DNA from: Rhodothermales bacterium
Lineage (GTDB): Bacteria; Bacteroidota; Rhodothermia; Rhodothermales; JANQRZ01
Direction: 5' to 3'
Assembly (NCBI GenBank): GCA_028284265.1
Contig: JANQRZ010000014.1
Location: forward strand, 124,001-188,000
DNA length: 64,000 bases
In this document: piece by piece, positions 56,665 through 64,000 of the stretch
Layout: each line of letters starts with the position of its first letter
Position numbering within the stretch: the stretch's first letter is position 1
Made by a program: the position numbers and the translations under genes
Notes under the pieces: generated by a model
Database searches by the model: none
What the model was told of the DNA's origin: nothing
The model's input: only the letters and a program-made list of their open reading frames with translations

Positions 56665-59325
56665 TCAGGAACGGGTGAGTGTCTGATAGAGCCGGAGCAC
56701 GAGCACATCGGAGAGACTACCCGATGGGGTAAGCGGTGCCGATGCGAGGTAGGACCCGTGTGCCTGCCCTACCCATAGACGCGGGTGCAACACGCCCGTC
56801 CGATGGGAGCCGGTGAGTGTGTCGTCGGGTGAGCGCGCTGCATCGAGTTGGTGGTGCGGCAATGCACCGGGGAGCCGCCGCGTGAAGTGCGGGTCATAGC
56901 GGTCGCGGGCGAGGGCAAAGAAATCGAGCACGGTCCACGGCAACCCAAGCATCGTCGCGCTTGGAACCCCGGTCTCGAAACCTTCTGCCCGCGCGAGTGC
57001 CGACCATCGCTCCACAGGCGGCCCCGGTTCGGTAGATGCGTCAGCCAGCGCAGCCTCCGCCCCGAGAACAACGGTTCGGACGATCCGAGGGGCGAAAGGC
57101 ATTTGAGGCAGCCGCATCTCCTCATACCCCCATAGTGGCAATGTGAGTGTCCCGATCTCTGCCACGAGCGCAGCCCCATGTGGCGCGACGAAGAAGGCGA
57201 GGCTGTCGCCCACTGCTACACGCTCCGCCGTGCCTGCCACCGTTCGCTGCTCCGTCCCGCCCGCAGAATGAAACACCGTGCATCGGTCGAGGGCATCATA
57301 CTGAAACGTACAGCCGACCCCATCCCCCTCCAGCGCCATCAGTCGGTCGCCATCATCGAAGACAAAGCGGTAGGTCGCCTCACCTGCGTGGAGCGTTGCG
57401 GGTCGGAACCGGGCGTCATAGTCGAGCCGCAGCGTGCGGCCCTCTCCCCCCATCGTCGTCAGCAACCCATCGGGGTCGTAGCCCAACGTAACCGCCTCGG
57501 TGTCGTGCACGACACCGATGAGGTGCCCGTCGGCATCATACTCGAAGAACGTGCTGGTCTCATCGTCACCCTCCTCCTGCTCCACGGCGATGAGTTCACC
57601 CCTCGTGCCGTACTGGAACTGCCGATGGCGACTGTCGGGCGTGTGATCCTCCAGCAGTTCGCCGTGTACGCTGTAGACGCGGCGCTCCTCCCCGGTTGTC
57701 ACGGTCACATGGCCCGCTGCATAGCCGAAGATCGCCGTGCGAGTCGGCCCCTCGACGCGCGTGAGACGCTCCTGATCGTCGTAGGCAAACTGAACCTCCC
57801 CCGCAGCACCGCTCGCTCCTTGCATCCGTCCAGCGAGGTCATAGGCCAAGCGGAGTGCCCCCTGCCTCGATTCGATGGATAGCATGCGCCCGAGGCTGTC
57901 GTAGGTCCGGCGGACCTCGGCCCGTTCGGAGTCGGCGATCCGCACTAGACGGCCCACTCCGTCGAACTCCCACGCCACGCGGTACCCGTTCCCGACCTCA
58001 ACTCCAATGAGGCGACCTTCGGCGTCATAGCGAAAGCGCTGCTCGCGCCCGCGCCGGTCCGTGCGGACGGCAACCCGCCCGTAGAGGTCGGGCGTGAGGC
58101 GCAAGCGTATCCCTTCCTCGTCCTCCACAGCCAGCGCCATCCCCTCCCGGCGAAGCTCCACTCTCCGTCCGGCAGGGCTGACTACGGCGGCGGCGCGCCC
58201 TTTCCGGTCGCGCTCAAACGCCCACGCGGCACCGAGTGGGGTCGTGAGTCCAACGAGGTTAAACCGCTCGTCGTAATCGAAGGCATAGACTCCACCCGTT
58301 CCACCATCGACGGACTGGAGCAGCCCACCCGGCCCGAGTACCGCGTTCGAGAATCGGCTTTCGTGATCGATCTGGAAGTGCTCCCCACTCTCTGGATCGA
58401 GCCGCTGGAACATGGCGACGGTGCCATCGGGCGCAGAGTAGCCGATGAGATGCTGCGCCTCGTCGTAGTAATAATTGAAGCTCTCGCACGCCGCGTTGAT
58501 CCGTTCGAGGACGACAGTGCCCGCAGTCCCCGGAGCGTAGCGGTAGAGCGTCTGCTGCCCATCTATCCCGATAGCGCGCGTCGTCTGCCGGAGCGCGTCG
58601 TAGGCAAGGTGGGTCACAGCCGTGCCGTCGGAGCGCCAGAGGGCGATGCAGCGGCGGTCGCCGTCGTACTGGGCGAGCCACGCTGCGCTCCCCGAACCGG
58701 TGCGAACCAGCAGGCCGTCTTGGTAGGCATACTCCGTCGTCTGCCCTAGGCCGTCTGTCTCGGCGACGAGCGTATTTCCCATCCCGTAGCGGAATGTCCG
58801 CACGGCGCTTGCCCGACCATCTGCCCCCGTCACAACGATCTGCCCGACGACACCGCCTGCGTACACGAATCGGATGCGCTGCCCACCGGAGCCGGTGATC
58901 TCGGCAAGGCGTCCACCGGTGTATCCAAACTTGATGCGGTTGCCGTTCGGGTCTACGAGGCGCTCAAGCGGAAGCACACTCCCGCTCGCCCCCTTACGAA
59001 AAACGTCTTGCACGAGAGGCGAGGCAAACACCACCCACACGTCGGCATGGTGCTGGAGCGTCAATCCGCTGGGATGCCGTGCCTCCATGCCCACACCGAC
59101 CGGCTCGAACACGGTCTCGCGCCCCAAGCCATCGCGGTAGACAACCCGGTCGGCCATGACGTTGAGGGTGCGATCCAAACCGTGCTGCCAGCCCGCGCCG
59201 AAGATGCCCGACGGTGCCCCACTGCGGTACTGCCGCGCCAGCACAAGCGGGAGCGCCCCTTCCAACCGGAGGTCCGTCCGGTCAAGCGTGGTCTCGCCTG
59301 TTGCGATGTCGGCGCGCAGCATCAT
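56665..59325 (-). CDS. RHS-repeat protein without recognised toxin tail
   Basis: An 886-aa protein. The N-terminal part is DUF6531-like (DRTDLRLEGALPLVLARQYR, GAGWQHGLDRTL). About 20 RHS/YD repeats then follow (YDEAQHLIGYSAPDGTVAMF; LAYDLAGRMQGA; FEYDADGHLIGVVHD). The last 140 or so residues, from about 745, are unlike RHS and unrecognised. The DPxG...G.NxYxYxxNP motif that usually closes the RHS shell before a variable toxin is absent. No small immunity-like gene is next to it. It may be a T6SS cargo with a novel tail or a structural shell. Confidence 0.85.
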   Translation of the reverse strand: MMLRADIATGETTLDRTDLRLEGALPLVLARQYRSGAPSGIFGAGWQHGLDRTLNVMADRVVYRDGLGRETVFEPVGVGMEARHPSGLTLQHHADVWVVFASPLVQDVFRKGASGSVLPLERLVDPNGNRIKFGYTGGRLAEITGSGGQRIRFVYAGGVVGQIVVTGADGRASAVRTFRYGMGNTLVAETDGLGQTTEYAYQDGLLVRTGSGSAAWLAQYDGDRRCIALWRSDGTAVTHLAYDALRQTTRAIGIDGQQTLYRYAPGTAGTVVLERINAACESFNYYYDEAQHLIGYSAPDGTVAMFQRLDPESGEHFQIDHESRFSNAVLGPGGLLQSVDGGTGGVYAFDYDERFNLVGLTTPLGAAWAFERDRKGRAAAVVSPAGRRVELRREGMALAVEDEEGIRLRLTPDLYGRVAVRTDRRGREQRFRYDAEGRLIGVEVGNGYRVAWEFDGVGRLVRIADSERAEVRRTYDSLGRMLSIESRQGALRLAYDLAGRMQGASGAAGEVQFAYDDQERLTRVEGPTRTAIFGYAAGHVTVTTGEERRVYSVHGELLEDHTPDSRHRQFQYGTRGELIAVEQEEGDDETSTFFEYDADGHLIGVVHDTEAVTLGYDPDGLLTTMGGEGRTLRLDYDARFRPATLHAGEATYRFVFDDGDRLMALEGDGVGCTFQYDALDRCTVFHSAGGTEQRTVAGTAERVAVGDSLAFFVAPHGAALVAEIGTLTLPLWGYEEMRLPQMPFAPRIVRTVVLGAEAALADASTEPGPPVERWSALARAEGFETGVPSATMLGLPWTVLDFFALARDRYDPHFTRRLPGALPHHQLDAARSPDDTLTGSHRTGVLHPRLWVGQAHGSYLASAPLTPSGSLSDVLVLRLYQTLTRS

Positions 59326-59342
59326 AGGTCAGACTCCTAGCA

Positions 59343-59672
59343 TCAACCGACCAGTACCGTTGGCGCACCCATCACAATCGGGTTCGGTGGCGGGAGCGGA
59401 ACAACAGCGCCTGGCTCCATCACCTGATCGCCGAGTCCAGCAGCAGGCTTGTTGTTGATGAGGACGGTAACGGCTCCGGGCGGCGCGGTTACGCCGGGAC
59501 CGTGCGGCGTCCCCGGCCCCACCGGCGGCGGCGCATTCGGGATCGGGCATGTATGCTGGTCGCCGACACACCACGCCGGACGGTTGGCGATCAGCACAGT
59601 CGGCTGCCCCGCTCCAAGGAGCGGCGGGCCGTGCACGGCGTTGTCAGCGAGTTGAGCGGCTGGTTTCGGCAT
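59343..59672 (-). CDS. PAAR-like spike-tip protein
   Basis: A 109-aa protein with repeated short beta elements: GQPTVLIANRPAWCVGDQHT, GAVTVLINNKPAAGLGDQV and GAPTVLVG. This is the PAAR/DUF4150-like pattern that forms the sharp cone on VgrG. It includes His and Cys residues (CVGDQHTC) that could bind the tip metal. It lies between the vgrG and RHS genes, so it probably links them. Confidence 0.85.
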   Translation of the reverse strand: MPKPAAQLADNAVHGPPLLGAGQPTVLIANRPAWCVGDQHTCPIPNAPPPVGPGTPHGPGVTAPPGAVTVLINNKPAAGLGDQVMEPGAVVPLPPPNPIVMGAPTVLVG

Positions 59673-59724
59673 GGTGAGGTAGTGTTTCGTGTAGGGGTCA
59701 ACGACGACGTGAGCATGAGAGCTC

Positions 59725-62700
59725 TCATGCTCCAGCCTTAACTAGGCTTCCCTTGACCGACGTGATCTTGCCCACGGCATTCATCATCGTACCCTCGACC
59801 GTCGCATCTAGGGAAGCCTTGAGCTTGATGTTCAACCCGTCCATCTTGTTGTTCATGTTGGCTGCCGAAGTAATATTGCTGCCCTTCATCGTGATGTCCG
59901 AGGTGGCTTGCTGGGTGATCTTTTTCCCTTTAATCATGATATCCCCGCTCTTTTTCAGCTCAATACTAGCCTGCCCGCACTTGATGAGAATAGACCCATC
60001 TTTGATGGTTATGCCACTATCATCTTTCTCGTAGTCACTCCCCACAACAAACTGGACAAGTTTTTCAGAGAAGCCTAGCAGCTCTTTCTCGTCGAGCTTA
60101 AGCCTACCCTTTGCTTTGTTGGGCGCAAGGTTTCTCAAGGCTGCTTTATCCTTCAGCCCGTCGCGAGACCCGACTTCCAATACGACGCCGTCGCCTCCAG
60201 ACCATGCGTGAACCATTCCTTTATTAGCAAAAGCCTTGACATCTCCTTCGCCCTCGACGTGGGACATGATGTCGCCTGTGCCTTTCTGCTCCGACCCTCC
60301 CGTATGCAAGAGGATGTCCCCGTCATCGTTGTTAATGTCGATGGAGAACATCTCGTTGGGATCCTTGCTGAAGTTTGCGAAACGGGACTCAAATTGTCCG
60401 ATGAACGCCTTCAGAGCCGGACTCACAGCATCGCCTAGCTTGCCCAACGCTTTGAAGATGCCCTTGCCTTTGTAGGGCCGTCCTTTCGTAGTGATCTTGA
60501 TTCCTTCGTGCGAGCTGATCTCGACGCCCAAATCCGCTTTTTGCTCGATATTGCCGAAGGACTTCAGCGCCATCCCGCCCTGTCCGGCAGCCACGGAGGT
60601 GCTCTGAAGCGAGGTCAGTTTTAGCTCGCCCATCGACGAGACGTTGATGCCGGTGCGCTGGAGGAGCGTGAAAACCAGCGCACTCAACCGCTGCTCTTTG
60701 AAGTTCGACCGCCATTTGAACGCTGCCTTCACCTTCGGGTTGACGTGCGGATTCGTCTTGTACTTGTCCTCATCCTCCTTTGTGTCCATGATCTCGTCGG
60801 CCGTGCCGTTGATCACGTCCTGCCAGATCGTGTTGATGAGAAACTTCGAGATGGCCTCGGCCTGATACTGGTTTTTGCTGTCGTCGTCTCCGTTGAACAG
60901 GCTGGTGCTGAACATGCCAAAGAGGTTAGGCGATGTAATATTCACCCCATCCTTACCCGTGATACTTACATTCTTGTTCGTCCATATATTGACCCCAATA
61001 GGCGTCGTCGTCCCGAACGTATCGTCGACGTAGTCATCGGTCGTGATTTGGGAGGCCATGATGCCTAGGACTTCGGACGCCATGCCGGGGAAGTCTCGCG
61101 TGAAGACCGAGCGGAAGTAGCCAACCGCCGTGCTGATAATGCCGAGCGTCCGCTCTAGGTTACTGAGGTGGCGATACCCCCCCAACTCCATCTTGCTTCC
61201 CCAGTAAATGTCTCGGCCTGCACTGTTTTGAGCCTTCCCCACTTGGAATGTCATCCCGACGTTGGCTCCGGCGTCATTGTCATCCAAGATGATCTGATGC
61301 CCGCGCGCACTACGGATCACGTTTTTAAACTTGTCAAACGTGGACCTAGAACTCTCCGCCGCCGATCCCGTGGTGGGGTTCTGCGACCCTAGTCCATGCT
61401 CGGTCGTGGGCACGGGTGTGTGCGTCCACGGGTTCGCCACCATCGAGATGCCGAGAGGCCGATCCGGGTCGCCGTCGAGGCAGGCAAACACCATCTCGGT
61501 GTCCGGGCGATTCGGGAAATGGAACCCGTAGTCCGGTCCGGCATGCGGCTGGGCCAAGCGAACCCTCTTGGAAGTCCCCGACATACCAGCCCCGTTCTCG
61601 GGGTCAGGATCGAACGGGATTTCTACGTGATACCGCCCTTCAACATCGACGGGGCCCTCGTAAGGCAAGCGTTCATTGTATTCTGCTAGGTCAATATCGT
61701 ACTGCGCTTTTGCCGCGTCGTATGCCGGTTTATCGACACCGTATGTAGGCGAGCTTGGGTCAGGAGGCACAGGGGCGACGGGCGGACTTGGGGCAACCAC
61801 CTTCGCTGTCATCACACCGGGGACGCGCGGAACGGGAGTGATCCGGGGCGAGCGATACTGGATGCTGCTCGGCAGACAGGTAAACGTGTTCTGGTATACC
61901 GCAGGGTTCTGTTCCGTCAGCGTTCGTTCGGGATCGAGCGGCTCGAACCTGTGCTCTACCGCGGTAATCAGGAATTCGCGTGCCCCGGTCGACGGGAAAC
62001 GGAAGTGCCCCACGAGATCGAAAAGGTGCCCGGCTTGGAGCCGCACGACGTTCGACGCCCCTTGCCCCCTGACCCGTTGTGCTTCTAACTCCTGCGCCCG
62101 CACCATGGCGAGGTGGGTTACCTGAGTCGTCCGCCTTGTGATGTCATCGTTGCCAGCGGCTGCCGAGTCAGGGTCGTTGCTCTTCTTGTAGTCACTACCG
62201 ACGTGCTTCTGCTCGACGGTAAACAGCCCATGCTCATAGTGCGTCCCGACGCGGGCATACTCCGGCTCTGCCGCCGTCGTGTTCGCCATCGAGGTGTTGT
62301 GACTGACTTGCTCTGCGGCTGCAAACGACTCGTAGTCGTAGTCCCTTACCTCCACGGCTTTCGGCACAATGTGCTCATCGTAGATAAAGCGGTGGATATT
62401 CTCGCCGGTGGGATGCGGCCCTTCGGTGGTTTGGACAAAGTCAACTGACTTCGGGGCCTGTAGTGGATAGAGGTGGTCCTTACTGTCCGAGATGACGAGC
62501 ACGCCCCCGTCGTAGAAGTAATACCACCCCTCGTGCTCCATGAGCCGTTGAACGAAGTCGAGATCGGTTTCCCGGTACTGCGCGCAGAACTCACGCTTCT
62601 GATAGGTCTCCTTGAGCTGGAAGGTATAGTCGCTTGAGCTGAGGACGGGCACGCCGGGGCTGACCTCCTGCTCAAAGACCCGCTCGATGATTCCCTTTAC

Positions 62701-63072
62701 GTCAAGCCCCTGAAAGACGCGGCTCTGCTGAAACAGCTTCAGCCGCCACAGCTTAGGAACGAGAACAGCCTCACACTCTACGTACCGCTTCCCGTTCGTC
62801 TCGAAAGTTCGGTTCATGCGGAAGCTGGACACCACGCCTGCGGTCCTCACCGTCGTGGGGATGGCGGGCGATCCTGTGCTCTGCGCCATCACCAATTCGG
62901 CATTCTGGTTGACCACCTTCGAGAAGTCGAGTTGGGGGTCCGTGTGCCGAAGAACGAGCCGGTATTCGAATGGCTGTGAGATCCGCTCCTCTCCCCTAAA
63001 CGATATGACGTCGAACGTCGTCTCCGTTGTATCGGTAGCGGTGACCTTGAAGGTGAAAGTAGGAGCAGGCAT
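59725..63072 (-). CDS. VgrG spike protein, extended
   Basis: A 1115-aa TssI/VgrG protein. The gp27-like part (about residues 1-400) has RISQPFEYRLVL, KLFQQSRVFQGLDVKGIIER and TDLDFVQRLMEHEGWYYFYD. The gp5/OB-fold part lies at about 480-560 (YHVEIPFDPDP, MVFACLDGDPDRPLGISMV). A very long C-terminus includes a largely helical middle (about 640-800) and a beta-helical needle with repeats such as DIMIKGKKITQQATSDITMK. The usual core is about 650 aa, so 400 or more residues are extra. The DNA of the C-terminal half is visibly less GC-rich. Confidence 0.9.
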   Translation of the reverse strand: MPAPTFTFKVTATDTTETTFDVISFRGEERISQPFEYRLVLRHTDPQLDFSKVVNQNAELVMAQSTGSPAIPTTVRTAGVVSSFRMNRTFETNGKRYVECEAVLVPKLWRLKLFQQSRVFQGLDVKGIIERVFEQEVSPGVPVLSSSDYTFQLKETYQKREFCAQYRETDLDFVQRLMEHEGWYYFYDGGVLVISDSKDHLYPLQAPKSVDFVQTTEGPHPTGENIHRFIYDEHIVPKAVEVRDYDYESFAAAEQVSHNTSMANTTAAEPEYARVGTHYEHGLFTVEQKHVGSDYKKSNDPDSAAAGNDDITRRTTQVTHLAMVRAQELEAQRVRGQGASNVVRLQAGHLFDLVGHFRFPSTGAREFLITAVEHRFEPLDPERTLTEQNPAVYQNTFTCLPSSIQYRSPRITPVPRVPGVMTAKVVAPSPPVAPVPPDPSSPTYGVDKPAYDAAKAQYDIDLAEYNERLPYEGPVDVEGRYHVEIPFDPDPENGAGMSGTSKRVRLAQPHAGPDYGFHFPNRPDTEMVFACLDGDPDRPLGISMVANPWTHTPVPTTEHGLGSQNPTTGSAAESSRSTFDKFKNVIRSARGHQIILDDNDAGANVGMTFQVGKAQNSAGRDIYWGSKMELGGYRHLSNLERTLGIISTAVGYFRSVFTRDFPGMASEVLGIMASQITTDDYVDDTFGTTTPIGVNIWTNKNVSITGKDGVNITSPNLFGMFSTSLFNGDDDSKNQYQAEAISKFLINTIWQDVINGTADEIMDTKEDEDKYKTNPHVNPKVKAAFKWRSNFKEQRLSALVFTLLQRTGINVSSMGELKLTSLQSTSVAAGQGGMALKSFGNIEQKADLGVEISSHEGIKITTKGRPYKGKGIFKALGKLGDAVSPALKAFIGQFESRFANFSKDPNEMFSIDINNDDGDILLHTGGSEQKGTGDIMSHVEGEGDVKAFANKGMVHAWSGGDGVVLEVGSRDGLKDKAALRNLAPNKAKGRLKLDEKELLGFSEKLVQFVVGSDYEKDDSGITIKDGSILIKCGQASIELKKSGDIMIKGKKITQQATSDITMKGSNITSAANMNNKMDGLNIKLKASLDATVEGTMMNAVGKITSVKGSLVKAGA

Positions 63073-63129
63073 AACCGTCTCGAACGTGCAGCGTAGAGGG
63101 AAGTGTAAGTGAGGCCTACTGTGCTGGTG

Positions 63130-64000
63130 CTAGTCCTCGGCCGTTTCAGACTCAGCTTCTTCAGCATCGGCGTTGTCTGAGGCAACAGCATCCGACGTGT
63201 CAGCGACCTCATGCTCGACATGCCCGTTGGTTGAGAGGGATTCGTCCTCCCCACCGTAGCGGACACCATCGAAGGTGTAGGTGAAGTCACCGCGCTCGTT
63301 GATGCCGAGGACAAGTTGCTCAGGCACATGCTCATCCGCCATCTGAGCGAGGAGCGCGCGCGAGGCCTCGGGCAGAAGCGTCCGGTCGATGATGAAGTCG
63401 ATGTTGCGGGCACCGGAGTCGACCTGGGTGCAGCGTTCGGCGATACGGTCCACGACATCGTCGCCGTACTCGAAGGCCATCCCGTGGGTCGCCCGGAGCC
63501 GCTTCCCGATCTTGTTGAGCTTGAGGCGGGTGATCATCGAGATCGCCTCCTTGTCGAGCGGGAAGTACGGGACCACCTTCATCCGGGCGAGGAGCGCAGC
63601 CTGAAAGTGACTGACGAGTTGTGGGTGGATCGCAGCGCGAAGCGTGTCGGCGTCTGGGCGCTCGCCTCCTGCTGCGAGGTCCACCACGGTCTCGCTCCCG
63701 ATGTTGGAAGTCATCAGGATGATGGTGTTCTTGAAGTTGATCTCGCGGCCCTCGCCGTCGCGCATGAAGCCACTGTCGAGCACTTGGTAGAACAACTCCA
63801 TCACGTCGATGTGCGCCTTCTCGGTCTCGTCTAGCAGCACGACCGAGTACGGACGCTGGCGCACGGCCTCGGTGAGCACGCCACCCTCGCCGTAGCCAAC
63901 GTAGCCGGGCGGCGAGCCTTTGAGCGAGGAGACGGTGTGCGCCTCTTGGTACTCGCTCATGTTGATGGTGATGAGGAACCGCTCACCGCCGAACATCATC
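63130..64000 (-). CDS. ClpV/TssH-type AAA+ ATPase, C-terminal part (cut by window edge)
   Basis: The last 290 or so residues of a Clp/Hsp100 ATPase whose start lies beyond position 64000. It shows [20 protein letters not shown] followed by [17 protein letters not shown], Walker [12 protein letters not shown], sensor 1 LMTSNIGSE and a C-terminal small domain. The [12 protein letters not shown] pattern is ClpV-like rather than ClpB-like, and vgrG follows, so it is read as the sheath-recycling ATPase TssH. The tail is very acidic (about 40 residues of Glu/Asp/Ala). Confidence 0.88.
   Translation of the reverse strand, partial: MMFGGERFLITINMSEYQEAHTVSSLKGSPPGYVGYGEGGVLTEAVRQRPYSVVLLDETEKAHIDVMELFYQVLDSGFMRDGEGREINFKNTIILMTSNIGSETVVDLAAGGERPDADTLRAAIHPQLVSHFQAALLARMKVVPYFPLDKEAISMITRLKLNKIGKRLRATHGMAFEYGDDVVDRIAERCTQVDSGARNIDFIIDRTLLPEASRALLAQMADEHVPEQLVLGINERGDFTYTFDGVRYGGEDESLSTNGHVEHEVADTSDAVASDNADAEEAESETAED

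Noticed and set aside
52693-63072. Extracellular contractile injection system (eCIS/Afp/PVC) instead of T6SS
   Set aside because: VgrG with fused gp27/gp5, a PAAR protein, DUF2169, RHS and a ClpV-type ATPase are T6SS partners; eCIS would show separate gp27/gp5-like and gp25/baseplate genes and a Cdc48-like ATPase. Decisive evidence would be TssJLM and Hcp in the adjacent sequence.

Overview
The window looks like chromosome of a high-GC (about 60-65% by eye) Bacteroidota-lineage bacterium, most likely Rhodothermota (Rhodothermia / Rubricoccaceae-like). This is inferred from three secreted proteins with type IX secretion (T9SS) C-terminal sorting domains, weak or absent Shine-Dalgarno sequences, an acidic proteome, and PhoH, GroESL, CtaA, MutY and HtrA that look like those of that group. 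No tRNA, rRNA operon, CRISPR array, prophage or insertion sequence was recognised.

Left part (1-31,600), mostly housekeeping: a PpiD/SurA-type foldase; dapF divergent from phoH; phoH translationally coupled to an MBL-fold hydrolase; a coupled minus-strand run of 3-hydroxyacyl-CoA dehydrogenase, SDR, Nudix hydrolase and glycosidase-like lipoprotein; thiolase; panC divergent from fumC; a DUF433 antitoxin followed by a broken toxin and an AT-rich island; htrA; a coiled-coil protein whose zinc ribbon is degenerate; RNase P RNA; secG; a Nudix hydrolase; rsmE and a BamA/TamA-like barrel protein; a SIMPL protein; mutY; small membrane proteins; groES-groEL behind a CIRCE operator; a large T9SS cargo protein; heme A synthase; a sulfotransferase.

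Middle (31,600-43,000): an MBOAT O-acyltransferase flanked by two paralogous membrane-anchored SGNH-like proteins (probable cell-surface acylation); a patatin phospholipase next to two phasins and PhaR (polyhydroxyalkanoate granule proteins, without the synthase); a second T9SS cargo; a PspC-domain protein; a ComM/YifB AAA+ protein; two tiny membrane proteins.

Right part (42,800-64,000) is one long minus-strand gene train. From its upstream (right) end it encodes ClpV/TssH (cut by the window edge), a very long VgrG, a PAAR-like spike, an RHS protein, a pentapeptide-repeat protein, a DUF2169 protein, a single-chain TssB-TssC sheath protein, an FHA-TM-lytic transglycosylase fusion, a PP2C phosphatase, a Ser/Thr kinase with PEGA ectodomains, two CsgG-like TPR proteins, a T9SS-sorted protein and an outer-membrane barrel. 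This is a type VI secretion-like contractile apparatus with a built-in threonine-phosphorylation circuit. The fusion of the phosphopeptide-reading FHA domain to a periplasmic wall-cutting enzyme, and the fused sheath subunits, are the most unusual features of the window. Baseplate, membrane-complex and Hcp genes are not seen and would be expected beyond the right edge.

Another recurring oddity is an 8-nt periodic leader (CCAATCAC-like) placed immediately before the start codons of dapF, panC and fumC and just upstream of phoH.
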